64,000 bases of DNA from Lachnospiraceae bacterium (GCA_017427415.1 JAFRSU010000076.1:62001-126000), one strand, 5' to 3'. Positions 43,997 to 53,739 are shown, counted from the stretch's first letter. Notes: generated by a model not told the origin, from the sequence alone. Numbers and translations: made by a program.

Positions 43997-44025
43997 TTGA
44001 CTGAATATGACGAATTTGATATACT
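43997..44025 (+). promoter_or_regulatory. Promoter of the cation efflux gene
   Basis: TTGACT (43997-44002), 17 bases, and an extended -10 TGA-TATACT (hexamer 44020-44025). Confidence 0.75.
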
Positions 44026-44060
44026 TTTATAATAGTATCTGATAATAGGAGATTTAAGCT

Positions 44061-45197
44061 ATGAAAAATATTAAAAGTGATAGTACAGCTTCAAGGGGAA
44101 AAATAATAGTCCGTACAAGTGTTATAGGCATCATAGCCAATGTTTTTCTGGCTGCATTCAAAGCTGTCATAGGCTTGCTTAGCAATTCGATAGCCATTAT
44201 AATGGATGCTGTCAATAATATTTCCGATGCAGGCAGTTCTCTCATAACTATAATCGGCACAAAGCTGGCAGGCAGGGAACCGGACAAGAAGCATCCGTTC
44301 GGGTATGGGCGCGTGGAATACCTGAGCGCCATGGTCATATCGGTGATCGTTTTGTATGCAGGTGTGACTTCTTTGGTTGAATCGATAAAAAAGATCATTA
44401 CTCCCGATGTACCTGATTATTCAACTGTTTCACTGATCATAGTAGGTGCTGCCGTAGTAGTAAAGATCGTGCTCGGAAGATATGTCAAGTCAGTAGGAAA
44501 AAAGGTAAATTCCGCATCTCTTGTCAATTCCGGTGAGGATGCAACACTTGACTCTGTGATATCCGCATCAACTCTTGTAGCTGCTGCGATATTCCTTATC
44601 TTTGATATATCACTTGAAGCATGGCTGGGTGCTATCATTTCCCTTGTCATCATTAAATCCGGTTTTGAGATGATAAAGGAGACGATCTCACAGATACTCG
44701 GTGAAAGGAACGATCCTGACCTGGCAAAGAGCATAAAAGGAACCGTTACAGGTTTTAAGGATGTACAGGGAGCCTATGACCTGGTGCTTAATAACTACGG
44801 TCCTGATACATGGAACGGCTCGATACATATAGAAGTGCCCGATACGTATTCGGCAGACCGCTTAGATCAGCTTTTAAGGAGCATACAGGTAAAGGTATAT
44901 GAAGAGCATCAGGTGATACTGACAGCCATAGGGGTCTATTCCGTAAATACAAAGGATGATGAGATAAGAGCAGCTTATAAAAAAGTAAAAGATGCGGTTT
45001 TGTCACATAAATACATCCGTCAGATGCACGGGTTCTATATGGATAAAGAGAAAAAGACCATGCGGTTCGATATTGTGGTAAGCTTTGATGCCGAAGACCG
45101 CAGAGCAGTGTATGAGAAAGTATTGGAGGATGTAGGTAAGGAATATCCGGGATATGAGCTGCAGGTAGCGATGGATACGGATTTCTCGGAAGAATAA
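44061..45197 (+). CDS. Cation diffusion facilitator (CDF) metal efflux protein
   Basis: Encodes 378 residues. Membrane helices fill about 15-215; metal sites are visible as MDAVNNISDAGS (helix 2) and HPFGYGRVEYLS after it, with SGEDATLDS in helix 5. A cytoplasmic ferredoxin-like domain starts near residue 215, and a second similar segment extends the C-terminus beyond the usual 300 residues. It exports Zn, Mn, Fe or Co in exchange for protons. The specificity is not clear. Confidence 0.92.
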   Translation: MKNIKSDSTASRGKIIVRTSVIGIIANVFLAAFKAVIGLLSNSIAIIMDAVNNISDAGSSLITIIGTKLAGREPDKKHPFGYGRVEYLSAMVISVIVLYAGVTSLVESIKKIITPDVPDYSTVSLIIVGAAVVVKIVLGRYVKSVGKKVNSASLVNSGEDATLDSVISASTLVAAAIFLIFDISLEAWLGAIISLVIIKSGFEMIKETISQILGERNDPDLAKSIKGTVTGFKDVQGAYDLVLNNYGPDTWNGSIHIEVPDTYSADRLDQLLRSIQVKVYEEHQVILTAIGVYSVNTKDDEIRAAYKKVKDAVLSHKYIRQMHGFYMDKEKKTMRFDIVVSFDAEDRRAVYEKVLEDVGKEYPGYELQVAMDTDFSEE

Positions 45198-45240
45198 AGC
45201 ATAGGTTAATATAGGATGATCAAGAAAGAGGTAGAATGTA

Positions 45241-45840
45241 ATGATAAAGAATATAGTTTTCGACATAAGCAATGTCTTAGCACCGTTCAGGTTTAAGGAG
45301 TTTCTTGCAGAAAAAGGTTTTGACGGCATGACGATAAAAAGGATCATCAAGGCTTCTGCCATGACACCGTATTGGACAGAATACGAAAAAGGTAAGCTAA
45401 CATATGAGGAAGCAATGGATGCGTTCATAAGTCAGGATCCGGGGATTGCAGATGAGTTGCGTAAAGCCTATGACTCATGCTCGGGGATCATGGGAAGATA
45501 TGATTATACGGAAGAATGGACAGATGCGTTAAAAGCTGCCGGTTATAAGCTGTATTGCATCACCAATTTCACTCCTGCCGGATATGAACAGTGTTATGAC
45601 TGTATTTCATTTATAGAAAAATTTGACGGCTGTGTTTTTTCTTTTAAGGAAGGAATCGTGAAACCGGACCCTATGATATATAAGACATTGTTAAGCCGGT
45701 ATGATCTGAAAGCAGAGGAATGTGTGTTTATAGATGATACGGAGGAAAATGTCCGCAGTGCCGAAAACCTCGGGTTTACCGGAATAGTATTTAACGGATA
45801 TGAAGATGCGGTTAAGAGACTGGCAGAGATAACAAAATAA
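45241..45840 (+). CDS. HAD-superfamily hydrolase (YihX-like), copy 1
   Basis: Encodes 199 residues. Motif I reads VFDISNVL, motif II YCITNFT, motif III KPDP, motif IV FIDDTEENV. The second aspartate of classic HAD phosphatases is replaced, as in the YihX sugar-phosphatase group (DxGN); here it is DxSN. It is clearly paralogous to the gene at 60301-60909. Probably a small-molecule phosphatase. Confidence 0.88.
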   Translation: MIKNIVFDISNVLAPFRFKEFLAEKGFDGMTIKRIIKASAMTPYWTEYEKGKLTYEEAMDAFISQDPGIADELRKAYDSCSGIMGRYDYTEEWTDALKAAGYKLYCITNFTPAGYEQCYDCISFIEKFDGCVFSFKEGIVKPDPMIYKTLLSRYDLKAEECVFIDDTEENVRSAENLGFTGIVFNGYEDAVKRLAEITK

Positions 45841-45857
45841 AAAATCATAAAATATAA

Positions 45858-45904
45858 CGCCGCTATTAAGATAAAACACTGATTATCTTAATAGCGGCGA
45901 TTTT
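45858..45904. terminator. Bidirectional terminator between HAD gene and metY
   Basis: A 17-bp perfect stem CGCCGCTATTAAGATAA (45858-45874) with TTATCTTAATAGCGGCG (45883-45899), 8-base loop, followed by ATTTTG on the plus strand and A/T-rich sequence on the other side. It serves the convergent HAD and metY genes. Confidence 0.88.
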
Positions 45905-45911
45905 GTTATTA

Positions 45912-47189
45912 TTAAATGCAGTCCAGTGCCTGCTTGATATCATTGATGATGTCGTCCACATCCTCGATACCTACAGAGAATCTGATAAGATCGGGATCTA
46001 CGCCTGCCTCGCGTAACTGCTCATCCGAGAGCTGTCTGTGGGTATGGCTTGCGGGATGAAGGATACAGGTCTTGGCGTCAGCTACATGTGTAACGATGGA
46101 AGCAAACTTAAGGTTATCCATGAACTTGATAGCAGCGTCCCTGCCGCCCTTTACAGCGAAGGCGATAACACCGCATGATCCTTTAGGCAGATACTTCTGC
46201 TGAAGAGCGTGGCACTTGTCACCGGGAAGATCGGGATAGTGTACCCACTTGATCTTATCGTTTCCTGCCAAAAACTCTGCGACAGCCTTTGCATTGCTGC
46301 AGTGTCTTGCCATACGTACATGTAAGGTCTCAAGACCTAAGTTGATATAGAAAGCATGCTGGGGTGACTGGATAGAACCGAGGTCACGCATAAGCTGTGC
46401 CGTAGCCTTTGTGATATATGCGAGCTTACCGAACTTAGTAGCATAGGTAAGTCCGTGGTAGCTTTCATCGGGAGTACAGAGTCCGGGGAACTTCTCTGCG
46501 TGAGCCATCCAGTCAAAGTTGCCTGAGTCAACGATGGCACCGCCTACAGTTACTGCCTGACCGTCCATATACTTAGTGGTGGAATGTGTTACGATATCAC
46601 AGCCCCACTCGAAAGGCCTGCAGTTAACGGGAGTAGCGAAGGTGTTGTCCATGATGAGCGGGATACCGTTCTTGTGGGCAACCTTAGCGAACTTTTCAAT
46701 ATCAAAAACATTTACAGTAGGATTGGTGATGGTCTCACCGAAGATACACTTGGTATTGGGACGGATGAGCTTCTGGAGCTCTTCCTCGTCTATATCGTTA
46801 TCAACAAATGTACACTCGATACCCATTTTCTTCATACTTACGCCAAACAGATTGTAGGTGCCGCCGTAGATGGATGAAGAGGAGATGAAGTGGTCGCCGC
46901 ACTCACATATATTGAATACCGCATAAAAGTTTGCGGCCTGACCTGATGAGGTAAGCATAGCAGCCACGCCGCCCTCAAGTGCGGCTATCTTTGAAGCTAC
47001 GATATCGTTTGTGGGGTTCTGAAGTCTGGTGTAGAAATAGCCTGAAGCCTCAAGATCGAAGAGCTTGCCCATCTGTTCGCTCGTATCATACTTGAAAGTG
47101 GTGCTCTGGTAGATCGGAACCTGCCTGGGTTCTCCCTGCTTAGGCGTATACCCCGCCTGTACACATTTGGTGTCAACTGTTGAATTCAT
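45912..47189 (-). CDS. metY: O-acetylhomoserine sulfhydrylase
   Basis: Encodes 425 residues of the Cys/Met-metabolism PLP family. Seen: the N-terminal STVDTKCVQAGYTPKQGEPR, YFYTRLQNPT, the PLP lysine motif HSTTKYMDG, and LHPASHTHRQL near the end. It makes homocysteine from O-acetylhomoserine and sulfide, the direct-sulfhydrylation route to methionine. The start has GGAGGACT upstream. It lies 5 kb from the Cys/Met-linked importer, so the region groups sulfur amino acid functions. Confidence 0.94.
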   Translation of the reverse strand: MNSTVDTKCVQAGYTPKQGEPRQVPIYQSTTFKYDTSEQMGKLFDLEASGYFYTRLQNPTNDIVASKIAALEGGVAAMLTSSGQAANFYAVFNICECGDHFISSSSIYGGTYNLFGVSMKKMGIECTFVDNDIDEEELQKLIRPNTKCIFGETITNPTVNVFDIEKFAKVAHKNGIPLIMDNTFATPVNCRPFEWGCDIVTHSTTKYMDGQAVTVGGAIVDSGNFDWMAHAEKFPGLCTPDESYHGLTYATKFGKLAYITKATAQLMRDLGSIQSPQHAFYINLGLETLHVRMARHCSNAKAVAEFLAGNDKIKWVHYPDLPGDKCHALQQKYLPKGSCGVIAFAVKGGRDAAIKFMDNLKFASIVTHVADAKTCILHPASHTHRQLSDEQLREAGVDPDLIRFSVGIEDVDDIINDIKQALDCI

Positions 47190-47284
47190 TTAATAGTCCT
47201 CCGTGAAAAATCTTTATATAGTGAAGAAACCTGTTGCGGTTCCCGCTATAATCTGCTTCCTGCCGGCATTTTTGGAAACATCGG

Positions 47285-49180
47285 TTATTTTGCCGGTTTT
47301 TCAAAATACTTCGTAAAGTATTCATAATACTTCTTTTCCCTGTTGGCGGATATCAGCGCATCCACCTTGCAGGACAGATCCATATCATCTAAGAAAAGGT
47401 TTACAACATTGGTGTTGTACCTTGTACCCGACAGAGTGATAAGCTCTGAAAGAACGATGGAAAAATCCTTTGGCTGCTTATAGGTGCGCCCTAAATAGTC
47501 CGTCGCCGAATTAAGTGTATCACAGACTGCCAGGATATCACATACGATACGCAGCTGTGAGTTTGTCATATCGACATCCTCGGGATATCCCGCACTCTGG
47601 TCAAAGTACTTATGATGACCCAGGATCGGATCGCGGTATATGGCCAGACCGCCTTCAAGTATGTCATTTACCAGTGTAGGATGAAGTTTTATGACATCCA
47701 TTTCCTGGTCAAACAGGGTCCTGTACTGGATACCTTCTATCTTACTCACCAGGTTGATACCGATGTCGTGGAAGAGTGCAGCTTTCCTGACAAATTCGAT
47801 AACATCTTCCTTGGAGTTAGGTCTCCCGTAAGCTTTAAGACAATTCTCGACAGAAGTAAGCAGGATCGGTGTATGCTCGTAGAGAGCTTCGGTAATATTT
47901 TCCGCCAGCTCGGCATTGAGGTATGCATTAAAAAATGTCTGCGGCTGCCTGTTCACGAGCATGGTGATGAGGAAATCCTCTTTTTCCCTGTATCCGTGAA
48001 TGTACTTGATCGCAAAAAAGCACCAATCACATGCCGATTCATATATGATATGTGAAAAAATCTTATTGTTTGACAACTGCATATAGTAGTCATTCAGTCC
48101 GTTTAACAGCTTATGCCTGAGATTTGTACGCATATCGGACAGAATATCTATCTTGTCAAGCCATTTGATAAGGGCTACCGGTATTTTTGTTTCGAAATAA
48201 AATTCATCCCTGTCGAATTTGTTTTCAGGATGTGTATTTAAATAGTAGGCACGTCTGCTCTCGTAATAATTTACCATGTAGTTTACGGCATCGATATATG
48301 ATGTCGAACCTTCAAGGATAAGGGCATGCTGATACGAGATGACTGTGGATACCGGCATTTTATTTATATCTCCGAAACGATTTAACGAATCCTGATATAC
48401 ATCATGTGCAACCTTTATAAATGCCGATCTGGTCTCCGAATCCGCCTGATCGATCTTATATTCTATAAAAAGCCAGTTCTCTTTGATGAGATTGAGGCTT
48501 TTTCTTATGTCCTCCGAATTGCCGTCAATTTTTTGGACCATGGGCGAATTATAAAAAGAAAGAACCTCGAGCAGATAGTCGAGTGCCTGCGAGAGAGGCA
48601 TGGTGTGCTCTGTCTCTATGATGGGCATGATACAGCAGAGATAGTAGTACGCATCGAAGAAGATCTTTCTTATGGAAAGACTGGGGAAAAGATTGTAATT
48701 ATCCTTGTAGCTTAATACTTCCCGGTAGCATTCAAGTGCCTTAAGATAGTTTTCGCCGACATACATGGTGCATGTACTGACATACTTCTGACCGAGCTTG
48801 TTCAGTACGGGCAGCAGCCTCATCACATCATTCTCACTCCGATAGTAATCAGCAAGGACATTAAGCAGTCTGCAGCTGAAAAATACATCGGTTTCGTTTT
48901 CATGGCTTGTGTCCATATCCTCATGGAAAAAAGCCTCGGCATAGTCATAATTCATCTTTCCTTTGTCAGAAAGAACCTCATTGAGCAAGGACCAGGTCTC
49001 GATATTGACATCAAAGGCAACACGCATGGTTTCAGACCTCTCTTTGTAGATAGAGATCCATTCCTCCTCTGACGCAGCGGTGCTCAGTCTTATATTCAGT
49101 TCATTGATTATCCTGTGCTGATTCCTATAGGAACCATAGACGGCACCTATAAGAGCAGGATTAAGCCTGTCCTTTTTCAT
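47285..49180 (-). CDS. Large protein with degenerate C-terminal HD-GYP-like domain
   Basis: Encodes 631 residues. The first 420 are helical and TPR-like in feel, with no membrane segment. The C-terminal part (about 440-631) has FHDIGINLV, KLHPTLVNDILEG, and HHKYFDQSAGYPE, which matches HD-GYP but replaces HHExxDGxGYP residues, so activity is uncertain. The ATG at 49180 is preferred, with GGGG upstream; a TTG 12 bases earlier is possible. It is upstream of metY on the same strand. Confidence 0.75.
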   Translation of the reverse strand: MKKDRLNPALIGAVYGSYRNQHRIINELNIRLSTAASEEEWISIYKERSETMRVAFDVNIETWSLLNEVLSDKGKMNYDYAEAFFHEDMDTSHENETDVFFSCRLLNVLADYYRSENDVMRLLPVLNKLGQKYVSTCTMYVGENYLKALECYREVLSYKDNYNLFPSLSIRKIFFDAYYYLCCIMPIIETEHTMPLSQALDYLLEVLSFYNSPMVQKIDGNSEDIRKSLNLIKENWLFIEYKIDQADSETRSAFIKVAHDVYQDSLNRFGDINKMPVSTVISYQHALILEGSTSYIDAVNYMVNYYESRRAYYLNTHPENKFDRDEFYFETKIPVALIKWLDKIDILSDMRTNLRHKLLNGLNDYYMQLSNNKIFSHIIYESACDWCFFAIKYIHGYREKEDFLITMLVNRQPQTFFNAYLNAELAENITEALYEHTPILLTSVENCLKAYGRPNSKEDVIEFVRKAALFHDIGINLVSKIEGIQYRTLFDQEMDVIKLHPTLVNDILEGGLAIYRDPILGHHKYFDQSAGYPEDVDMTNSQLRIVCDILAVCDTLNSATDYLGRTYKQPKDFSIVLSELITLSGTRYNTNVVNLFLDDMDLSCKVDALISANREKKYYEYFTKYFEKPAK

Positions 49181-49256
49181 CCGCTTCCCCAATCCTTAAA
49201 AATTGCTCTTTTAATTATATCAATCCTTCAAATAGAAGTCAATTAGAGAATGATGT

Positions 49257-49285
49257 TTTACATTTCGGACAAAATATGTTATAGT
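49257..49285 (+). promoter_or_regulatory. Promoter of the DUF6171/EAL operon
   Basis: TTTACA (49257-49262), 17 bases, and an extended -10 TGT-TATAGT (hexamer 49280-49285), in the divergent gap facing the HD-GYP-like gene. Confidence 0.7.
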
Positions 49286-49340
49286 AACTATGAATTGGCT
49301 TTAATGAGGTGGCAATACATATTATATAAGGATGTATTTC

Positions 49341-49601
49341 ATGGAACAGAAAAAAATCTGCTATCGCTGTTTACTCGAGGATATGGACGAAAAAAAGATA
49401 ATGACGGAAGTTAAAGAGCTTATAGAAAGCATTCCCGAGGAAGATAAGACAGATGAAGCGGAATACAGAAGAAGGCTTGATATATGCAGAAAATGCGAAA
49501 GCCTGATAAACGGTACATGTAAAAAATGCGGCTGCTATGTGGAACTGCGAGCCGCCGGTAGAAAAAGGACCTGTCCGGATACCGAAAACAGATGGGGGTA
49601 A
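49341..49601 (+). CDS. DUF6171 Cys-rich protein
   Basis: Encodes 86 residues. N-terminal ICYRCLLED, then a central acidic helix, then RRLDICRKCESLINGTCKKC and CGCYVELRAA, fitting DUF6171 with two likely zinc sites. The ATG at 49341 has AAGGATG about 7 bases upstream. It precedes the GGDEF-EAL gene by 6 bases, so the two are co-transcribed. Function is unknown. Confidence 0.8.
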   Translation: MEQKKICYRCLLEDMDEKKIMTEVKELIESIPEEDKTDEAEYRRRLDICRKCESLINGTCKKCGCYVELRAAGRKRTCPDTENRWG

Positions 49602-49607
49602 GCTTAT

Positions 49608-51458
49608 ATGGATAATACGCAGACCGGGAAAGCATATAATTGTGCGGAATTGAAAGAATTTGCCAAGGAACTGCTCAAACGGAATAAAAATATCGACTCG
49701 GCCATAGATGAATTCATGATAAAAATGGGATCGTTTTTTGATGTGGATATCATAGTTGTAAAGGAAAAGACCGAAAACGGTGCCGCTATCAAATGTACGT
49801 ATGAGTGGAGCAGGAAAAACCATATCTTACTGCGTGGTCTTGAGAGGCGTTTTTTGGATAATGTCTGGGATGAATGGCTTGTGCGTTACCGCGAGGGAAA
49901 CGGCTGCTACAGATATTACAAGGGCGATCCGAGTCCCATCATACTTATGCAGCAGAGAGAAACGGAAAGCCTTATCCAGATACCTGTATTTGCCGGGGAT
50001 GATCTGGTAGCTGCGGTTGATTTTGTTGATTCGGAACGAGTAAGGGATTTTAAGGATGAAGAGCCTGCCATGAAGGAGATCTGCAAATACCTTTATGACG
50101 AGCTGTTCACGAAACGTGCACCGAGAAGAGATACCGAAGTATTAAAGAAAAAGCTCGACAGGGATGCTCTGACAAAGCTGTTCAAGATCGACCGTTTTAC
50201 AAAAAAGGTCAATGAATGCATATCAAAGGACAAGAGCAAAAAGACCGCATATGTCATAATAAGCTCGGATATAGCTAACTTTAAATATATCAATGAGAAA
50301 TACGGATATAATACGGGCGACCTGATATTAAAAAAACTCGCATCGACGCTTTTTTTGAAGATAAACGGCATAATATCCTGCTGCAGGGAGTATTCGGATA
50401 TATTCCTTACTGCCGTTAAGGTTGACAAAACATATGACAATGTAAAGGTCAAAGAATTTATAGATAACTGCAACAATGCATTTCTTGATGAGATCAGATC
50501 GATCACGGAGGATACAAGTGTAGCGATAAACAGCGGCTTTGCATTTGTCGGGGATCACGGTATCACAGTGGAGGAAGCTATAACAGGTGCCACGGCAGCA
50601 AGAAAAGCCGCAAAAGATATGGCGCTTTTTAATACAAGCCGCTGCTGTGCTTACGAATCCGGCATGATAGCCAATAAGGCAAGGATGGCCGAGCTTGTGT
50701 CAAGCTGTGACCGTGCTCTTAAGAATCACGAATTTGAAGTTTATTTCCAGCCGAAGGTATTGTGTGCCACATATGAGATGGTCGGGGCCGAGGCACTTAT
50801 AAGATGGAGAAAAAGTGACGGAACTTATGTATATCCCGATGAGTTCATACCGGCATTCGAGAGTAACGGCTGCATCAGAAAAACTGATTATTTTGTATAT
50901 GACTATGTATTTAAGTATTTAAGGGAAAGACTTGATAAGGGGCTTCCGTGCATACCCATATCCATGAATGTCTCGAGGATACATCTGTTCAACAACCAGT
51001 TTGTGGAATATATACAGAGTCTGCTTGAAAAGTATAAGGTACCGGTTGAACTGCTCGAATTCGAGCTGACAGAGAGCATATGTCTTGAAGGACTTCCGTC
51101 GGTAGTCAATACACTGCAGTGGTTAAAGCAGCAGAACATAAAGATATCCATAGATGATTTCGGTTCGGGGTATTCTTCTTTAGAGGTACTCACAAGACTG
51201 CCTATCAGCGTATTGAAGCTTGACAAGGTTTTCATGAAAAAAGACTTAAGCAACAATGATAAGATCATAATCGCATCCATTGTGGAAATGGCAAAGCTAC
51301 TCGGACTTGATGTCATATGCGAGGGAGTAGAGGAGGATGCACAGAGGATATTCCTTATAGAAGCATGCTGTGAAAAGCTTCAGGGCTTCCTTTTCTCAAA
51401 GCCCGTACCCGCAACCGAGTTTTCTAAGATGCTTGAAAGGGAGTTTGCAATTGGATAA
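49608..51458 (+). CDS. GAF-like/degenerate GGDEF/EAL c-di-GMP phosphodiesterase
   Basis: Encodes 616 residues, cytoplasmic. Order: a GAF-like sensor (about 15-165), a GGDEF domain whose signature is replaced by a REYSDIF segment (about 261-267), and an EAL domain (about 365-610). EAL residues are intact: EALIRW (E395), MNVS, FELTES, IDDFGSGYSSL, KLDKVF, EGVEE and LQGFLFSKP. So it should hydrolyse c-di-GMP, with the GGDEF part regulatory. Its last 8 bases overlap the next gene. Confidence 0.92.
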   Translation: MDNTQTGKAYNCAELKEFAKELLKRNKNIDSAIDEFMIKMGSFFDVDIIVVKEKTENGAAIKCTYEWSRKNHILLRGLERRFLDNVWDEWLVRYREGNGCYRYYKGDPSPIILMQQRETESLIQIPVFAGDDLVAAVDFVDSERVRDFKDEEPAMKEICKYLYDELFTKRAPRRDTEVLKKKLDRDALTKLFKIDRFTKKVNECISKDKSKKTAYVIISSDIANFKYINEKYGYNTGDLILKKLASTLFLKINGIISCCREYSDIFLTAVKVDKTYDNVKVKEFIDNCNNAFLDEIRSITEDTSVAINSGFAFVGDHGITVEEAITGATAARKAAKDMALFNTSRCCAYESGMIANKARMAELVSSCDRALKNHEFEVYFQPKVLCATYEMVGAEALIRWRKSDGTYVYPDEFIPAFESNGCIRKTDYFVYDYVFKYLRERLDKGLPCIPISMNVSRIHLFNNQFVEYIQSLLEKYKVPVELLEFELTESICLEGLPSVVNTLQWLKQQNIKISIDDFGSGYSSLEVLTRLPISVLKLDKVFMKKDLSNNDKIIIASIVEMAKLLGLDVICEGVEEDAQRIFLIEACCEKLQGFLFSKPVPATEFSKMLEREFAIG

Positions 51459-52422
51459 AGAGTGTACGATATGTCCCAGAGGATGCGGTGTAAAAAGGTA
51501 TGCCGGGCAGAAGGGGTATTGCGGTGAAACAGGAACGGTAAGGGTCACACGTGCCATGCCCCATATGTGGGAGGAACCTGTGATATCAGGCGATAAGGGG
51601 TCCGGAGCGGTCTTTTTTTCGGGCTGCAACCTGCACTGTGTATACTGCCAGAACAAGGCTATATCCGACGGCGGAAAAGGTAAAGAAGTAAGTATATCGC
51701 GGCTGAAAGAAATTTTTCTTGAATTACAGGATAAAAATGTATACAATATTAACCTGGTCACGCCGACACATTATGCGTATGAGATAAAAGAAGCCGTAAG
51801 CCTCGCAAAAAAAGAAGGACTTAAGATACCGGTGGTATATAACTGCGGAGGCTATGAGAGCGTAAGTACGATAAAGGATCTGTATGATACGGTAGATATA
51901 TGGATGCCCGATATGAAGTACATATCAAAAGAAACATCCGGAAAGTATTCAAAAGCTCCCGATTATTTTGAAAGAGCTTCTGAGGCCTTAAAGGAAATGG
52001 TCAGACAGGTAAGAGAGAAGGGCGGAACACAGTTTACTGATGCGGGACATTTTACAGGCAGCAAGGACAAAAAGCCGGATAATGAGAAATGCATAAGCGA
52101 TAAGGTCCGCATTATGCAAAGAGGAGTGATAGTACGTCACATGCTTCTTCCGGGGAATGTGGGGGAGTCTAAAAGAGTACTGCGTTATCTGCATGAGGCC
52201 TTCGGCAATGACATATATATAAGTATCATGAGCCAGTACACACCCATGCCGCAGATTACGGACAGTGACTTATATCCCGAGCTTAAACGCGGAGTAACTA
52301 AGGAAGAGTACGAAAGGCTTGTTGATTTTGCGATACGTATCGGTATAGAAAAAGCCTTTATACAGGAAGGTGACACGGCAAAGGAAAGCTTTATTCCCGA
52401 ATTTAACTGTGAGGGAGTATAA
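51451..52422 (+). CDS. Radical SAM protein of the PflA-like/PflX group
   Basis: Encodes 323 residues. Seen: an N-terminal Cys-rich segment (CTICPRGCGVKRYAGQKGYC), the radical SAM cluster CNLHCVYC (Cys59, 63, 66), and VYNCGGYES. This is the PflX/YgcP-type group whose target is generally unknown. The TTG at 51451 is chosen with AAGGGAG 7 bases upstream, overlapping the EAL gene by 8 bases. As the only PflA-like activase seen, it could be asked whether it activates NrdD, but sequence does not say so. Confidence 0.88.
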   Translation: MDKECTICPRGCGVKRYAGQKGYCGETGTVRVTRAMPHMWEEPVISGDKGSGAVFFSGCNLHCVYCQNKAISDGGKGKEVSISRLKEIFLELQDKNVYNINLVTPTHYAYEIKEAVSLAKKEGLKIPVVYNCGGYESVSTIKDLYDTVDIWMPDMKYISKETSGKYSKAPDYFERASEALKEMVRQVREKGGTQFTDAGHFTGSKDKKPDNEKCISDKVRIMQRGVIVRHMLLPGNVGESKRVLRYLHEAFGNDIYISIMSQYTPMPQITDSDLYPELKRGVTKEEYERLVDFAIRIGIEKAFIQEGDTAKESFIPEFNCEGV

Positions 52423-52460
52423 CATAATATGACAGTTTAAACAGAAAGGAGGTGTATGGG

Positions 52461-53732
52461 ATGAGAAACTTTTTTATAGATTTGGAGAATGTCAGAAGCT
52501 ACGGACTTGAAGGGATACTTTTACTCAAGCCCGAAGACAAGGTGTATGTTTTTTACAGCGATAACGCCAACACGTTGACTATCCCGACCATAGAAAGCCT
52601 TAATGAGAGCAGTGCCCAGGTCAAGTATATCAAGACCAATTACATCGGTGCAAATGCGATGGATTTTCAGATCGTTACCCTGCTCGGGGCTTCAATAGAA
52701 AAGGAGAGAACCGGACGGTTTTATATCATAAGCCATGACAACGGCTTTAAATCGGCAGTAAAGTTCTGTGAAGGATATTTTACGGGTTATGATATCGTGA
52801 CAGGTGTATTCGCAAATATATTGCTGGCAATCAATTCGGAAGGCGGAAAGAGCACAGGAAATACTGCAGCTCCCGATAAAAAGGAAAAGACTGCAAAGAA
52901 GGATTTACCTGATAATAAGATACCGGTATCCGACAATTCCGAAAATTCCGAAAATCCCGCTTCGCAGAAAAAGAGCCGCAACAGAAGAAGAAAACGCGGC
53001 GGTCAGGGTGCAGCGGCCGAGAATGCAGCCGAAAATATGACAGTAAAAAGTACAGCTGCTGAAAATACAGAGGCAGTACAATTAAGTCCTGCAGGACAGC
53101 AGACAGAGGCAAAGAGCATTAAGGCGGCATCGGGAAATGATATAAAGCAGGGAAAACACAAAGGTAAAAAACAGGCTCAGCAGGAAAGAAAGACCGTAAA
53201 TACTTCCGACAGTACGGATGCGGCGGTCACAGATAGTACTGCTGAAGCAGGCAATGCTGAAAATGATGCTCAGACTGCTTCCGGCAATGACCGGGAAAAA
53301 TCAGCCGGACGGAACAGAAGACGCAGAGGTAAGGGAAAGAACAATACTTTAGGAATAAAAGCCGATGCGGCTGTTACCAATGAGTCCGTTCAGCCGGCTG
53401 ATAAGGCTGAAGATCCTGACAAGGTTAAAAATGATATAAAACAGCCTGATAAAAGCCGTCATAAAGAGAAGAATGTACAAAAACCCGCAGTAAGTACTTC
53501 GCAGGGCGTTAACGGCAGTTATAAGTACGTATATAATGCATTGTCGGATTTTCTTTCCCAAAGTACCATCGATATGTATGCTGCCAAGATCGATGAGGGC
53601 ATCAGAAAGTCTGCTAACCGCAACGAGCTTCATGAATTTTTTAAGAAGAGTTATGGTACCGATGAAGCGGAAGCACTGTATAAGATCATATACTCGGACT
53701 TTGAAAAGATGAAAAAAGAAGCGGCAAAATAG
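52461..53732 (+). CDS. PIN/NYN-like domain protein with Arg-rich disordered linker
   Basis: Encodes 423 residues. The N-terminal 130 residues look like a PIN/NYN-type nuclease: FFIDLENVRSYG, VFYSDNANTL, GANAMDFQIVTLLG, and YIISHDNGF give the spaced acidic residues. Residues about 135-345 are low-complexity (Ala, Asn, Lys, Glu) with two basic clusters, NRRRKRGG and NRRRRGKGK. A folded C-terminal helical domain (about 345-423) follows. The ATG at 52461 follows AAGGAGGTG. An RNA-cleaving role is an inference. Confidence 0.75.
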   Translation: MRNFFIDLENVRSYGLEGILLLKPEDKVYVFYSDNANTLTIPTIESLNESSAQVKYIKTNYIGANAMDFQIVTLLGASIEKERTGRFYIISHDNGFKSAVKFCEGYFTGYDIVTGVFANILLAINSEGGKSTGNTAAPDKKEKTAKKDLPDNKIPVSDNSENSENPASQKKSRNRRRKRGGQGAAAENAAENMTVKSTAAENTEAVQLSPAGQQTEAKSIKAASGNDIKQGKHKGKKQAQQERKTVNTSDSTDAAVTDSTAEAGNAENDAQTASGNDREKSAGRNRRRRGKGKNNTLGIKADAAVTNESVQPADKAEDPDKVKNDIKQPDKSRHKEKNVQKPAVSTSQGVNGSYKYVYNALSDFLSQSTIDMYAAKIDEGIRKSANRNELHEFFKKSYGTDEAEALYKIIYSDFEKMKKEAAK

Positions 53733-53739
53733 TATTTTA

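Noticed and set aside
47190..47284. A SAM riboswitch upstream of metY
   Set aside because: The gap is only 95 bases and no S-box consensus or T-tract terminator is visible on the minus strand.
51451..52422. Identification as NrdG, the activase of NrdD
   Set aside because: It has the longer PflX-like build and lies 26 kb away in a c-di-GMP cluster; only the shared radical SAM motif supports the idea.
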